Origin: Cyrtodaria siliqua
Taxonomy: Eukaryota > Mollusca > Bivalvia > Adapedonta > Hiatellidae
DNA: 64,000 bases
Reading direction: 5' to 3'
NCBI GenBank assembly: GCA_037043455.1
Contig: JAWPHD010000005.1
Span: 1,080,713 to 1,144,712, forward strand
A program made the translations under genes and the position numbers. The stretch's first letter is position 1, and every line of letters begins with the position of its first letter. Below the pieces are notes generated by a model. It was not told where the DNA came from and did no database searches. It was given only the letters and a program-made list of their open reading frames with translations. Shown here piece by piece: positions 24,966-36,735 of this stretch.

Positions 24966-25739
24966 GCTCTACTGGACAAGTTCAGACGAGCTAATACGAT
25001 GGCGTGTTGTCCGTCGTCATCATTGTCCGTTTGCTTATGCTGGTGCACCCGATATCTTCTCTTATGGCTTGATTATTTAAAAACAAACGATTTTTTAGGT
25101 GTGAATCCGATACTCTAAAACGCAGTTTCGTATATGCAGTGCACTTAAAATGACTAAGTGCTTTTTATCAATCAGATCTTGGACAAGATTGACAATGTAG
25201 AAAATAGAATCAAGCATTACAAATCGTTTGCCCTTAAATATAGTTAAATAGGGACATGTTTGTTCTATAACTGCGGCAAATGGTATCTGACTTAAGCCAA
25301 ATTTGATAAAAATGATTGTTCATCAACAATAATTAAATCTTTAATCGGACGGAGCATGGAATCGAGCTTAGTGCACTTGTAAGTGCAGCACATGTTTATT
25401 CATATTTGGACTAAATCCCATATTTTTTCCAGATCACCTTCATTCCCTTAATCGTCTCGTCCCTGAAACTGTTTTGCAGATAAAACTGTTATCATCCAGT
25501 TGGCATAACTGGTTAATCAGTAGCACGTCATCATGGCCTGTGTGGCTTCTTGTTCTAAATGTAATAAGTTAACAAGATATGTCCGCGACCGTCGAAGTTT
25601 TACGAATACGACTATTTTTGACGACAAGACATAATGGCGGCGTTTGGGGAAATGATAAAAGTTTAGGAATGAATTGTGGGAGAATTTGTATACGTTAATG
25701 AAGTTTAACGCCCTTAAACTGCTGTGAAGGTACATGTAG
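24966..25739. other. Unassigned DNA
   Basis: No gene or RNA gene recognised. The short frame near 24924-25118 overlaps the tail of the YLDD family repeat and has no motif. Around 25340-25400 a segment beginning AATAATTAAATCT, with GTGCACNTGTA-type sequence, resembles 29527-29590 (same order of words), suggesting another weak dispersed repeat. Confidence 0.4.
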
Positions 25740-26270
25740 AACTTGAAATAGTATGCTTATATCACTTTTAAGATCAGATCTTAGTTCTGTAACCTTAACC
25801 TGTGACATCATGAACATAGATCATGTAAAACCTCAACTAGTATACCAAAACCAAATTCAATGTAAAGTTAAGTTCACACTGTGACCTTGACCTTTGACCT
25901 TTTTTATCGTAGAAGTAGTAGTCGTCTGACCAATCAAAATGAATACATTTTACAAAATGTCACGAACTTCGGTCATGTAAAACTTCTGACAATGTGTGAA
26001 AGTACATTCAATGTCAAGTGAAGTCATTGTAACCTCGACACATGACATCATGCTATATAAAGCCATATGCCTCTGAAAAGCATGAATGAATCAGTTGTTT
26101 AAGGTTTGGGAATTTGACACTCGAGATGGCGTCCTAAATCCAAGTCTTGGTGACATTAACCTTTGATATAATCATTACGCATGTGAAAACTCCAAATATT
26201 TCACAGTTTAAAAGATGCGTGTACGTGTGTTCTGTAGAACTTGTGATAGTTTGCCAAAACCATTGTTAAG
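25740..26270. repeat. Diverged tandem repeat rich in TGACC words
   Basis: Successive stretches repeat the pattern of TGACCTTGACC or similar, then ATCATG..CATAGATCATGTAAAAC, then CATTCAATGTNAAGT, at a spacing of roughly 180 bp (compare 25795-25865, 25885-26015 and 26030-26165). The same words resume after the SINE at 26545-26570 (ATTTTGACCTTTCACC), so the SINE at 26280 probably landed inside this repeat. Confidence 0.5.
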
Positions 26271-26279
26271 GTATTTTGT

Positions 26280-26530
26280 TTGTTTTGTATGTTGTTTTGC
26301 GTTACTTTCAACAAATGTATACAGGCTTATATATGACGGGAGTTTTGTTTGTGGTGGAGGCAGACCAACAGCTTGTCCTGGGTAAAACCTGTACTGTACA
26401 CCTCCCGACATCCGTAAGAGTCGACACTTCCTCACTTACAAGTCGAGATCCCAGTGGGATTCGAACCCGCAGTGGTGAGAGGCGAGAAGGTTTACAACGC
26501 AACGTCGTTAACCCCTCGGCCACGGAGACG
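26280..26530 (-). mobile_element. tRNA-derived SINE, copy 2
   Basis: Same family as 17649-17896: identical B box (plus-strand GGGATTCGAACCCGC at 26456-26470), A-box-like GTGGCCGAGGGGTTAAC at 26505-26521, shared GTACTGTACACCTCCCG and CTCACTTACAAGTCGAG blocks, and an A-rich tail on the minus strand toward 26280. ATTTTGT at 26273-26279 and 26531-26537 is the likely short target-site duplication. Body 251 bp, against 248 bp in copy 1. Confidence 0.8.
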
Positions 26531-26595
26531 ATTTTGTATTAACTTTACTGTGATTTTGACCTTTCACCTTATATTCCCAGTTACTGTTGTAGTTT

Positions 26596-26664
26596 GGTTA
26601 AAACACATTTTATTTCAAAGATAACGTACTATATGAATACAATACGATATGGATTGGAACGAAA
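26596..26664 (-). mobile_element. Short 3'-end fragment of the CR1-like LINE family
   Basis: The reverse complement matches 34936-35013, the 3' end of the CR1-like LINE: CTTTCGTTCCAATCCAT, a TATTGTATG-type middle, then CGTTATCTTTGAAATAAAAT. Two independent copies sharing the same abrupt end fix the 3' terminus of that family. Confidence 0.65.
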
Positions 26665-27523
26665 GAAAAATTCTTAAAGAGAACCTTTCCTTTGTATTTT
26701 CTATTGTAGTTTGAAATTTATAAAATAAAGGAAATTAATACAAATTTCGATTGTTTTATTGATTTATATGACTTTACATTTAGCTGAGAATGCAAAATGT
26801 GTTGTTGTTTTTATTCTCTTTCGGTCTGCGGTTTTCAAAGTAGTGGGCTTCGTTTTAACGAGTGTTTTATTTTGACCCAGATCGCTTGTCTGGCGTTCTT
26901 GCTGGCATAGTATTAACAACGTGTTAAATAATCACGATATTCAACGGTCAAAATGTGTGTTTAAATGTGTGTTCAGTAGTTTAATAAAGTTCATATTTAA
27001 CCACTTTACATTTTATAATATAAGTAAACAAATAGGCATGAACTGGGGTTTTCATCAAGCTATTTCTTAAGCCTTTATGGTAATGCTAAGTGTTGCTGTC
27101 AGTGTTTGGGCTATATTTTTGGCTTCAATTATTCACACGAAACGTTCTGGAGAGTATTAAGTCAGCATAATTGCTATGTAAATTGACTTAATGTTTAATT
27201 TGGACATACACCTTAAAATCAAACAAAGAAAAAGGACAGAGCCGCACACGTTTTATGGGAGTTTAGTCAAATTATCAAATAAAGTTTAACCGGTCATTGG
27301 TAATGAAAACAAATGTTACGTAAACCCATGAACTGACGAATCTCGTATGCCCGAATTTGTGGGTAACTGGGTATAAGTTTATTTTGGTAGGTTTTTGATT
27401 ATTTATATTTTTCCTTTCTTAAAATAGTGAAAACTGTATGAAATTAAAAGAAAATATTGGAGGAAATAAAGATGTTATTTATTGTTGGGCTTAAACTGGT
27501 TAAAATGTGTTGTTTGAAGTGTA
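26665..27523. other. AT-rich unassigned DNA
   Basis: I see no open frame with motifs, no RNA gene and no clear repeat in this stretch. Confidence 0.45.
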
Positions 27524-27880
27524 TATAATCATAATAATAATAATAATAATAAATATTATAATAATAAAAATTATAATAATAGTAATAATAAGAATAGTAA
27601 TAATAGTAAATACTACTACAATTAATAATAATAATAATAATAATAATAACAATAATAATAATAATTAAAATAATAACAATAATAATAACAATTAAAATAA
27701 TGATAACAATAATAATACCAATAATAATAATACCAATAATAATAATAATAAAAATAATTATAATAATGATAATATAATAATAATAATAATTATAGTAAAT
27801 AATACTACTAATAATAATAATAATAATAACAATATTAATAATAATAATAATAAAAATAATAATAATAACAATAATCATCT
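27524..27880. repeat. AAT/ATA trinucleotide microsatellite, about 350 bp
   Basis: Near-continuous ATA/AAT triplets with scattered C and G substitutions. The sequence just to its right, read on the minus strand, ends CCTTTAATAAAGATGATTATT and runs straight into the microsatellite. This is the arrangement expected if the repeat grew from the simple-sequence tail of a minus-strand retroelement. Open frames here are artefacts of the triplet repeat. Confidence 0.9.
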
Positions 27881-28931
27881 TTATTAAAGGTCGGAAAGAT
27901 ACATATAACAATTAACATAAGATCGTGTGAGCTTTTGAATCGACCTTGCAGATTATGGCTTGTGGTGGCAGGAAACTCGACGAACCGGAGAAACTCATAT
28001 GTTACATTTGTTGATCATCGTACCATCTCACATACATCCCAGGTTTCGATGAGAAGCGAGTGTATTAAGTCAACCGGACAGTTTTAGCCAGTTTACTGTC
28101 AATGAACATATCAAAAACAATCTATATGCATTTGTATCATGTTTTTCGATTATTGTTCGGGGCGCTTCTTTCAGCCAGAGGTGTTTTGGACTGTTAGAAA
28201 AAATCAACTAGTACCTAAATAAAATGTATATCACCGAAACAGACATTTTAGTGGTAAATATACTGATATAAATACCTTACTTTTTAAAATCGGCTGAGAA
28301 ATAAAAATTCCACATGCAAAACGTTGCTTTTGATAGGACCTTTTCAATGCAAAATTCTGCTGCGTCAAAAAAATTAAAAAATAAATAAAAATAATAATTT
28401 CTATCCAAAAATAAAAGTTTTATAGCTAAATATTAAGGCTGACTGAAGTAATTTGAGATTATTTGATTTTCTTCTGTGCCATCAACAAGGAATTTACATG
28501 GGAAAAGCCCCACCAAAATAACATTTTGGCTGTAAAGTATTTATTTCTCAACCTACTTTCGAATATTTACCACTAAAAATTCCAGTTCCAATGATATATA
28601 ATTTATGAACCTAAAATTGCTCAAGTTAATGCTGAAAAACCTTTGGCTGAATCAAGTACCCCAAACAATAGGACATAAATTTTGCAAGAATAATTCATAT
28701 TTCTTGAAAAAAATCCAAACGATCAGCTTGAAACCAAATCTGCAGCTTGGTCGAATTGATTGAGTGTACGTATTGCCACTACCTGCGGCCCCTAGAGACC
28801 AGCAGCAATACGTCTTAAATGGATTGGAGGCGATATGGAAGAGTAATTGTGAATTATATTTATGAAAAATGTTTGAACTGGAAAACAAGATGACTTGGTG
28901 AATATGTATTTGATAAATCATCCATATGATT
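27881..28931. other. Unassigned DNA, possibly a retroelement 3' UTR at its left
   Basis: 27881-28150 on the minus strand ends in AATAAAG next to the microsatellite and may be a LINE or SINE 3' region, but I find no coding remnant to name it. The remainder is AT-rich with only short frames (for example 28652-28921 minus) that lack motifs. Confidence 0.35.
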
Positions 28932-29360
28932 TCTATGGTGGCATTAAACTGCCGTCGAGATAATTAATTTAGTCGCGATACTTGTTTCAGCTATTAAGAC
29001 GACTTTTAAGCCCTTATAAGTCGACTTATAAGAACAAAGTCTAGATAAGTATCACGACAAACTTTAACCATGAAGTCATGATAATGCTCTAAAGTGACAT
29101 GCTCGATTAATATGTCGCGTTAGCTTTTAATCTTCGGATCACTAGGATTTTAAGAAAGGCTTCACTGCGCATTTCCCGTTTCACTCAGTTTAATTTGACT
29201 GCCACTCCAGAGCATTACTTCTGCTAACACGGCAAGAGTAACTTTTTGGAGTAGTTTTTCTTATAAGTCGACTTATAAAGGCTTAAAAGTCGTCTTAATA
29301 GCTGAAAAAATTATCGCGACTAAATTATCTCGAAGGCAGTTATATGCCACCATAGATTTC
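28932..29360. mobile_element. MITE with inverted arms of about 100 bp
   Basis: The left arm (28932-29032) and right arm (29262-29360) are inverted copies: TCTATGGTGGCAT..AACTGCC, CGAGATAAT, TTTAGTCGCGATA, CAGCTATTAAGACGACTTTTA and TATAAGTCGACTTATAAG recur mirrored. The interior of about 230 bp is non-coding. Similarity extends weakly outward to CCATATGA on both sides, so the true ends may be a few bases further out. Confidence 0.8.
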
Positions 29361-29723
29361 ATATGGGGTTGATATTGCTGGCAGTTATACACATTACTAA
29401 ATAAAAGTGCATGTTGATTATAAAACAAGAATTTAAGTTAGCCTTAAAGCATCATATGAATTAAAATCAATGATTTATGCACCAAAAACTAACAGGGTCG
29501 TCGAGATTTCCCTAGCACTCTATATCATTAACAATAATTAAATCTATTATTTGATGGGGCCTAGTTTAGTGCACATGTACATCGAATATGTAACTGAAAC
29601 ACTTCATGTTGGTTTTACCCGTATTTGGATTGACACCCATTATTCTTCTAGATCGCCCCCAGTTCCTTTATAAGTGGCACACGACAGTCTTGGTTTTTTT
29701 AACTCACGGCGTCCGGTTTGTTT

Positions 29724-29893
29724 AGGAAATAAAATATTTCGAGCGGGTTTATATTGTCCCAGATCAAAACCTGGTTGGCGGGACTAGAAGACCATCGATA
29801 CCAAGGTTCGTAGGCCCGCGGTTTCGATGTGTTTCAAGACCCAACCACCAGGTTTTGATCTCGCACAATATAAACCCGCTGGAAATATTTTAT
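29724..29893. mobile_element. Palindromic MITE, copy 1 (inverted partner at 58806-58976)
   Basis: Arms of about 50 bp carry AAATATTTC.AGCGGGTTTAT and ATCAAAACCTGG with their complements, around a core containing ATCGATACCAAGG. The second copy at 58806-58976 has the same arms and core in opposite orientation. Confidence 0.8.
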
Positions 29894-30880
29894 TTTTTAT
29901 CTTACATGGATTTTTATGTATTTTATACGCTCGATTTCGAGAAATTGAACGTAATACAAATACATTCTCACAACTTACATTGTACGTCCATCTCTCAGCA
30001 CCAAACGAAGAAACTACACAGCTTTATCGTGTTTCGAACAAGTTCAATTTGTTGTTTAAACGTAACGTTGCCTTAAAATAACGTAGTCGTTGTTTTGGAT
30101 GTTTTCCGACGTTGAAAATCGTTTAAAATGACGTCCTAATGGTTGAGGTCGGAATCTACAGTTTTCTTTGAAATCAGACTATTTTCAGACATGTACACTA
30201 ATTACGTTAAATAACTTGAATTCTATTTTTCAAAACTAAAAACATGCCCGGTTCCTGAAAGACCATATAATTTCCTCTCAAAATATAGCAAATACATGCT
30301 AGAAAGCAATAAAGTCAGTTTTTCTGCCTACAAATACAATTCATTTACCCCACCCACTCAACACTCAAAAAAGGAAAACATGACGTTTATAGACACACGG
30401 CAGCATATACCTGTCCCTTATTTGAGATATAACACATCCATAATTGAATGACAAACACTCCAAATTGTCATAAAAATGCTATTTCTACATACCTTATCCG
30501 GCTTTTTTTTTCGTAATCTTATGTCGAATGGAGAAATGCAGTAAATTATAAAATAAAGCTACCATTTACAACATAGCCACCAGTTACTAGTTTCTGTTTA
30601 CAGCCTCTATATCGGTCACAGTACAAAATGTTTATTTACACCAAAATTAACTATTATGTCATACTAAGTCAAAAACACCACATTTGTGGATTTCTTTTTT
30701 ATTGTCTAGCCTGTACATGGCTTTTAATCTCTTAGATTTCTGTTTTATAAGAAATTCCACATGGACATTCATTCGAAACTAAGGAATCTCCCCTGAACGA
30801 CGTGACGTCAGAGGTTTATATAGCTTTTTTAAAAACTCCTCAATAGCCAATCAGCATTGAGTATTTTCATAAACCATGTT
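29894..30880. repeat. Repeat-derived segment whose parts recur inverted at 57.1-58.8 kb
   Basis: 29894-30008 matches 58730-58805 in reverse complement (CAGCACCAAACGA end, GTACGTCCAT, TACATTGT). 30066-30160 matches 57168-57245 (AAAATCGTTTAAAATGACGT, CAACG..GTTTTGGATGTTTT). 30785-30880 matches 57085-57170 (GACGTCAGAGGTNTATATAGC, CAATCAGCATTGAGTATTTT). No coding content. Together with the palindromic MITE this looks like one longer non-autonomous element represented twice. Confidence 0.6.
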
Positions 30881-31171
30881 AGCTTTTTCTACATAACTTC
30901 ACAGACATATTAATAAACAGATAGGAAATTTACTTTCTTAACCAAAATATAATGTGGCACATTAACTTTTCCTTCTATCTTCTCTCAATTATTCACTGAT
31001 TTTGATGAGAATACAGTCAAAAGATTCATAGCGGTGAATAGCAAAATGGAATAATAATAATTTATGCTTATTTTCCAAAAAAGAAATTGTATAAAAAGAT
31101 ATTTAAAGTGTTAAAAATGTCATCATAGGCAAAGAAAGGTATATTACCATCATGCCTACTTACCGCTGTAA

Positions 31172-34100
31172 TTGTTTGTTTCCAGTTTCACTACACTTAA
31201 TCTTAATTATGTTTTTATATGGCTCCCGTTTGTCCTTATTATGTTTTTATATGGCTCCCGTTTGTCCTTATTTTCAGTACTGTTCAACGTTTATTCTACA
31301 AGCACATGCTCAGTAGTTGTGCATCTTCATAAACGTGTAATTACAAACAAAACTATCATAAGCAATGCACGTTTCCTTAGCCAGTTCATACTCCTGGTAT
31401 TTGTTCAAACCTTTACCACTTGGACTATAATGCTTCTTACGCTATCAGGCGACATTTATCCTAATCCAGGTCCTGACATGATAAATACGTCATCCAGCTC
31501 AAACTCTACTAAACGATAACTCGTTTTCGTCCATTTCCGACATGTTACACTTTTCGCAGAATTCGCAGAACCTATCTGTTGTTCATTACAACGTTCAGAG
31601 TATTTTCCACAACTTAGACATCCTAAAAACGGAACTATTCCGTTTTGATATTTTTTAACATTTTCTGAAACCTGGCTAAATGAGTCGATTGATACAGAGG
31701 AACTTATATTTCCGTCCTTTCACACACCTGAACGCAGGGATCGGATCGGGGATAGCCATGGCGGAGTTTTAGTTTATATCAAAGAATCTTTGCACTTTAC
31801 TCGTAGAAAAAACTTGGAACTAAACCGGTTAGAGTGTATATGGATTTAAATTACACTTAATAACAAACATATACTGTTAGGCGTATTTTATAGACCACCT
31901 ACCTCTGATGCGATTTAAAGTAATACGATAGAAGACTCAATAAATCTTGCCGTCGATACAGGCCTATCAAATATAAGCTTTACCGGTGACCTCAATTATA
32001 ATATGTACTCCCAAACTAGTTCGCGCAAAATTGAATCGCTTTGCCAACAATTCAGTCTCAACAATTCATTGGGACCAAACAATTAATGAACCAATATATT
32101 TCACTGAAAATTCATCCTCCCTTATAGATATTATACTAGTTTCTAATAACGATATTTTGCAAACTAGTGGTGTAGCTGAACCATTTCTTAATCAATATCA
32201 ACGGTATCACTGTCATATTTATGGTATTTTTAAGTTTAAAAAACAGATATTTAAATCGTATTCTCGACGTGTTCGACTTTATGATCAGGGGGACTACGAT
32301 CAGCTACGGGAAATGACTAGTTTAATAAACTTGAGAGCATTAGTAAATGAGGAACTAAACATTTATGCAAAACAGGTATCTGATAAAATCCTGGAATCAA
32401 GTGACTCGTGTATATATATCACAATAAGGCCGTATGAGCCACCATGGATTAATAATACTGTTAAACGACAAATACGTTCAAGGAAACGCGCTTACACATA
32501 GGCCAAACGCACTAACTCTATAGTTAATTGGGATCAATTTAAACGAATTCGAAATGAAACAGTAGCCCTAATCGGCAAGTCTAAACAGTCTTCTTATCAA
32601 ACTCTCTCAGAAAATTTAACGTCGGAATCATTTTCTTCTTAAGACTGGTGGAACACTCTAAACAATTAATATCAAACCAAACTTTAAACAATCGATACCA
32701 TCTCTGAATGATGATGGTAAAATTATCACAGATGCTTTTAAAAAGGCCAAACTTACTAAACAATTATTTTCAAAGTCAAACGCTATTGAATGACGAAAAC
32801 ATTGTTCTTCCAACTATCTACCCGAATGTAAACAACATTAGTCTCCATTTGCCTTCCTTTACACCACTTGAAGTTCATAAAGTACTGAAAATACTTCCCA
32901 CGGGAAAAACCGCTGGCTCTGATGAAATAAACAATCGCGTTTTTCGCGAAATAGCCCAAGAAATTTCCCAACCTCTTTGTGACCTCTTTAACAAATACTT
33001 AACCATTGGCCACACAAGTACATAGCTACAGACCTATACCTCTCCTAAGTGCAATCGATAAAGTATTTGAAAGGCTACTTTTCAAATAGATATTTAACTT
33101 CCTTCGTGATAAATTCTTTTTGTCAAGCGTTAGATGATGGCAAAGAAATTCATGTTATTTTTTTGGACATAAGTAGAGCATTCCACCGTGTTTATCACAA
33201 GGCTCTTCTTCTAAAGCTAAAGGCGGTCGGCATATCCGATGACCTTCTTAAGGTGCTTGCTGATTACCTGAGTAACAGGCGTCAACGCGTTGTCATTCCA
33301 GGAGCGAAATCTAGCTGGAACACTATACATGCTGGTGTCCCTCAAGGCTTGATTATCGGTCCCTTACTTTTTCTAGTTTTCATAAATGACATCTTTTCTG
33401 AGATAAACATTAGGCTATTTGCAGATGATACAAGCTTGCATATGATCACTGAAGATAATAACGAAATTGATAACACTGCTGCTACTTTAAATGGCGATAT
33501 TGCACAACTTACAGAATGGGCAAGCACATGGCTTGTTACGTTCAATCCCTAAAAGACGGAATCCCTGCTTATATCACGGAAACGAAACAAACCTATTAAC
33601 CCTCCTCTAATAATGTTAAATCAACATATTACTGAAGTTCAAACCCACAAACACCTGAGCGTCCATCTTTCAAACGACGGTAGTCGCATAAAGAGTATGA
33701 AAAAAGCCTGGTCTAGAATAAACACAATGAGAAGACTTAAACATCGTCTTTAATAGTAGGAAATCTTTGGAAGTTGTATACCTTTCGTTTATTAGACCGC
33801 TCTTAGAGTATGTAGATGTCCTCTGGGATAACTGCACCAATTTAGATAAACTTGAAATTGACAGAATACAAAATGAAGCGGCACGTATAGTAACCGGAAC
33901 TACTCAGTTAATATCTCTACAGGCTCTACAGGCTCTTTATAATGAAGTAGGGTGGGAATTACTTCAGACCCGTAGATCTAAACACAAACACGTGCATTTT
34001 TATAATATGGTTCATAACTTAACGCCATACTATCTCTTTGCCTTAGTCCCTCCTCTAGTTAGCACGACCTCAACTTATAGCCTAAGAAACGCCAACGACT

Positions 34101-35013
34101 TCCAGGTACTTGCTTTTCGTACCAATCTGTACGGTAACTCATTCATTTTTTCTTTCACTCGCGAATGGAATAAATTGCGTATGAACGCACGAAATACAGT
34201 TTCAATTGTCTCTTTCAAGCAGCATTTAAACCAGCATGTTGTCCAAATTCCTAAATATTAATATCTAGGAAACAGACGCGAACAAAGCATCCATGCTCGT
34301 CTACGTACTAAGTGTAATTCTCTAAACCATCATCAGTTTCTCAAAAACATATTTGACTCACCATTATGCACGTGTTGAAGTATAGAAAACAGTCAATACT
34401 TCTTCTTATTTTGCCCTGTTAACAACCATATACGCGCTTATTTCACCGCTATGCACAGTATCGCTAAACAATATACTATTTGGATTACCAACGCTGTCTT
34501 ATGAAATAAATGCGTCTATCGTTGAAGCTGTCCGTAAGTATATGTTAGCGAGTAAAAGAAATATAAAAAGATCGGACAGGGAATCTTATTTACATTTAGG
34601 GAGTAGTTTAATGAGACTGGATTCATTGTAAAACTCGATGTGTGGCTTAGTCGGCCCTCGCACCATGAGGGGTAGTGTCCGGTGTGTCCAAGTGACCGAA
34701 CTATCTTTTTTACTTATATACAATTAACTCACAAATTATTCTCTCTTTCTCTAGCATATTTTTTAATTAGATTATTTCAAAATGCCAAGTTTTTTTCTGT
34801 TTTCTTCCTTTTTTATATGCATATAATCATCTATAACTTTTCGTTGCATTGAAAACATATTTAAGTTATCCGCTATGTAAATCGATATGCATTTAAATCA
34901 TTGTCCCCATGGAAAAGATCTCTATAAGCATTTTGCTTTCGTTCCAATCCATTTACCTATTGTATGTAACATTTGTATAATGCGTTATCTTTGAAATAAA
35001 ATATGTTTAAACC
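31172..35013 (+). pseudogene. Degenerate CR1-like LINE (endonuclease + RT + C-terminal domain)
   Basis: Fragments in correct order across frames. An N-terminal hydrophobic leader ends in a 2A-like motif (31172-31519). Endonuclease pieces follow: LSVVHYNVQS near 31577, FSETWLNES near 31666, HGGVLVYIKE near 31761, FTGDLNYN near 31980 and SLIDIILVSNN near 32121. RT pieces are KTAGSDEINNRVF near 32909, SYRPIPLLSAIDKVFERLL near 33025, FLDISRAFHRVYHKALL near 33160, GVPQGLIIGPLLFLVFINDI near 33334 and FADDTSLH near 33418. The C-terminal part SFIRPLLEYVDVLWDNC ... EWNKLR runs 33767-34261, with a decayed Cys-rich tail near 34350. GxPQGxxxGPLLF and FADD place it in the Jockey/CR1/L2 group rather than L1. 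It has at least five frame breaks or stops. The 3' end (TTTGAAATAAAAT, about 35013) is confirmed by the short copy at 26596-26664. Confidence 0.85.
31451..31474 (+). other. 2A-like ribosome-skipping motif in the LINE leader
   Basis: Codes for DIYPNPGP (residues 94-101 of the 31172 frame), preceded by a hydrophobic LLTLSG stretch. Canonical 2A ends D(V/I)ExNPGP; here the E position is Y. N-terminal 2A-like sequences are known in some invertebrate non-LTR retrotransposons. Whether this variant would still cause skipping is unknown, and the element is dead anyway. Confidence 0.6.
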
Positions 35014-35477
35014 AACATACCCAGTAAAAAAAGTAAGAGTTTTGAATTATTTATTCCTACTTTCTATAGCGACACAACATAAAATATACTTCCTTTCACG
35101 GACAAATAATGAAACGTGATGTAGCGTTTTATGAGATTGCAGACAATTAGTTATTTTGATTTTACTGGGAACATCTCATTTGTATTCGATGAATTTCACT
35201 AGAGTATATATTAGTCGTGTTACAAACACTTTTCTGAATTGATGGCATTACATAATAATAAAAAACGGCTTTCTAATACAAAATAAAACTAACAGGCGTT
35301 TCCGACACTAATGGGAATTGTGCCAGGGAACTAACGTGCTCTTCCGATATAAAAAAACACACACGCTTAAAGTGATACGCGGCAACCTTGACGGTTTTAT
35401 CTCGTCAAGCATTAAAATGAGTCTCAGTGTATTAATCCCGTATCATTTTGACTTTAAATCTGCTTTCAATACATACG
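35014..35477. other. AT-rich unassigned DNA
   Basis: No open frame, RNA gene or repeat partner recognised. Confidence 0.4.
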
Positions 35478-35962
35478 CTCAAGAGATATGAAAACGCAAC
35501 ACGGGAATTTCCGCTTTATATTGTATATACTGCACACTTAATTCCACATAATATTCCAAAGAAATCCCAAGATGTTTTGTAAAAAAAAGTTGCAGTTAAT
35601 TAGAGAAATGACATAAATGTGATGTTGTAGACGTTTTAATCACACTACACCTTGTACAAGAATTTCATAAATATTGAAAGTTGCTCTTTGAAAAACTGAG
35701 CCAGTTCAGTACTGTATTTAACGTAAAGAGTTGGCAATATTTTGCATCCTAAGTTTGCTCACATACTTGAACCAAACGCGTACTCTGTCAATATTGAAAC
35801 TTTGAAGGAATACTAATAGTTGTGTTATGTGTTGTTTAAGTCTTTTTTCCAAAAGGAAAGGTCTAACGTAGCCATGTACCATTCGATTAACAGCAGCATA
35901 TTACACATACAATATATAGCGGAAGTGCCAATGTTGCGTTTTCATATCTCTTGCGTGTATAA
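35478..35962. mobile_element. MITE with TIRs of about 50 bp
   Basis: The left terminus has AAGAGATATGAAAACGCAAC and CCGCTTTATATTGTATAT. The right terminus carries the complement in mirrored order (ACAATATATAGCGGAAGTGCC, GTTGCGTTTTCATATCTCTT). The interior of about 380 bp is non-coding. Confidence 0.8.
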
Positions 35963-36735
35963 TTAAATACAACTTTGAGTTTTAATTTTTTCTTTCTCAT
36001 AATACGTAATGTTTGAATTTATCATACACTTCCCTATAAATACGTTGTTTTTGAATATACGATACGACATAGACCTAGCTAGTCATATCAATCAGGACTT
36101 TATCACACGCGTGAAAAATATAGGGTGAAAAAATGTCATATCACGGAAATAACCGAATGTTCTTCATGACTAGTTCAGCGGAGAGATACGGAAATTATCG
36201 ATTAGTTACGATTGTATAGGATTTGTCACGCGTATGGCGTATGTCGTCTGCATACATCCGGGCCAAATTTTTGGCTATACATCTACATCTACATCTGTAC
36301 GTTGAGCTGTTATCTTCGACCATAACTCAACGGAAATGACTTGACTAGTAATGCTAAGAAGATGAAATAAAAGAGATGATAGATAGATAGAAGTAAAATA
36401 AAGAAATAAATAAGGCATAACACACGGACCATAAAGAGAGTTTAACACATGTATAATAAACCGAATGATATAGAACCATCCGTGGATGAAATAACCATGT
36501 GTGACATTCAAATCCAATGGCATTCATTTGAAATCAAATTTCGGAAAAAGAAATGGTATATATCTTAACTTACGCGACAGACTTGAACACATCAGAATGG
36601 GATTACATCTATTGATAATATTATTGTTTTCTCCCTGGAAGTTAACTGAAGTTAACAGTGCCACATAGTCATTGCTGAAGTATTTGATAAGTAGAATAAA
36701 CAAGAAATATCACTTTAAGTGACAAATGTCCCCGA
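35963..36735. other. Unassigned DNA
   Basis: The short minus-strand frame at 36275-36523 has no recognised motif. A GATA-like simple stretch lies at 36375-36390. Nothing else supported. Confidence 0.4.

Noticed and set aside
27444..27911. 155-residue Ile/Tyr-rich minus-strand frame
   Set aside because: Translation of an AAT trinucleotide microsatellite.
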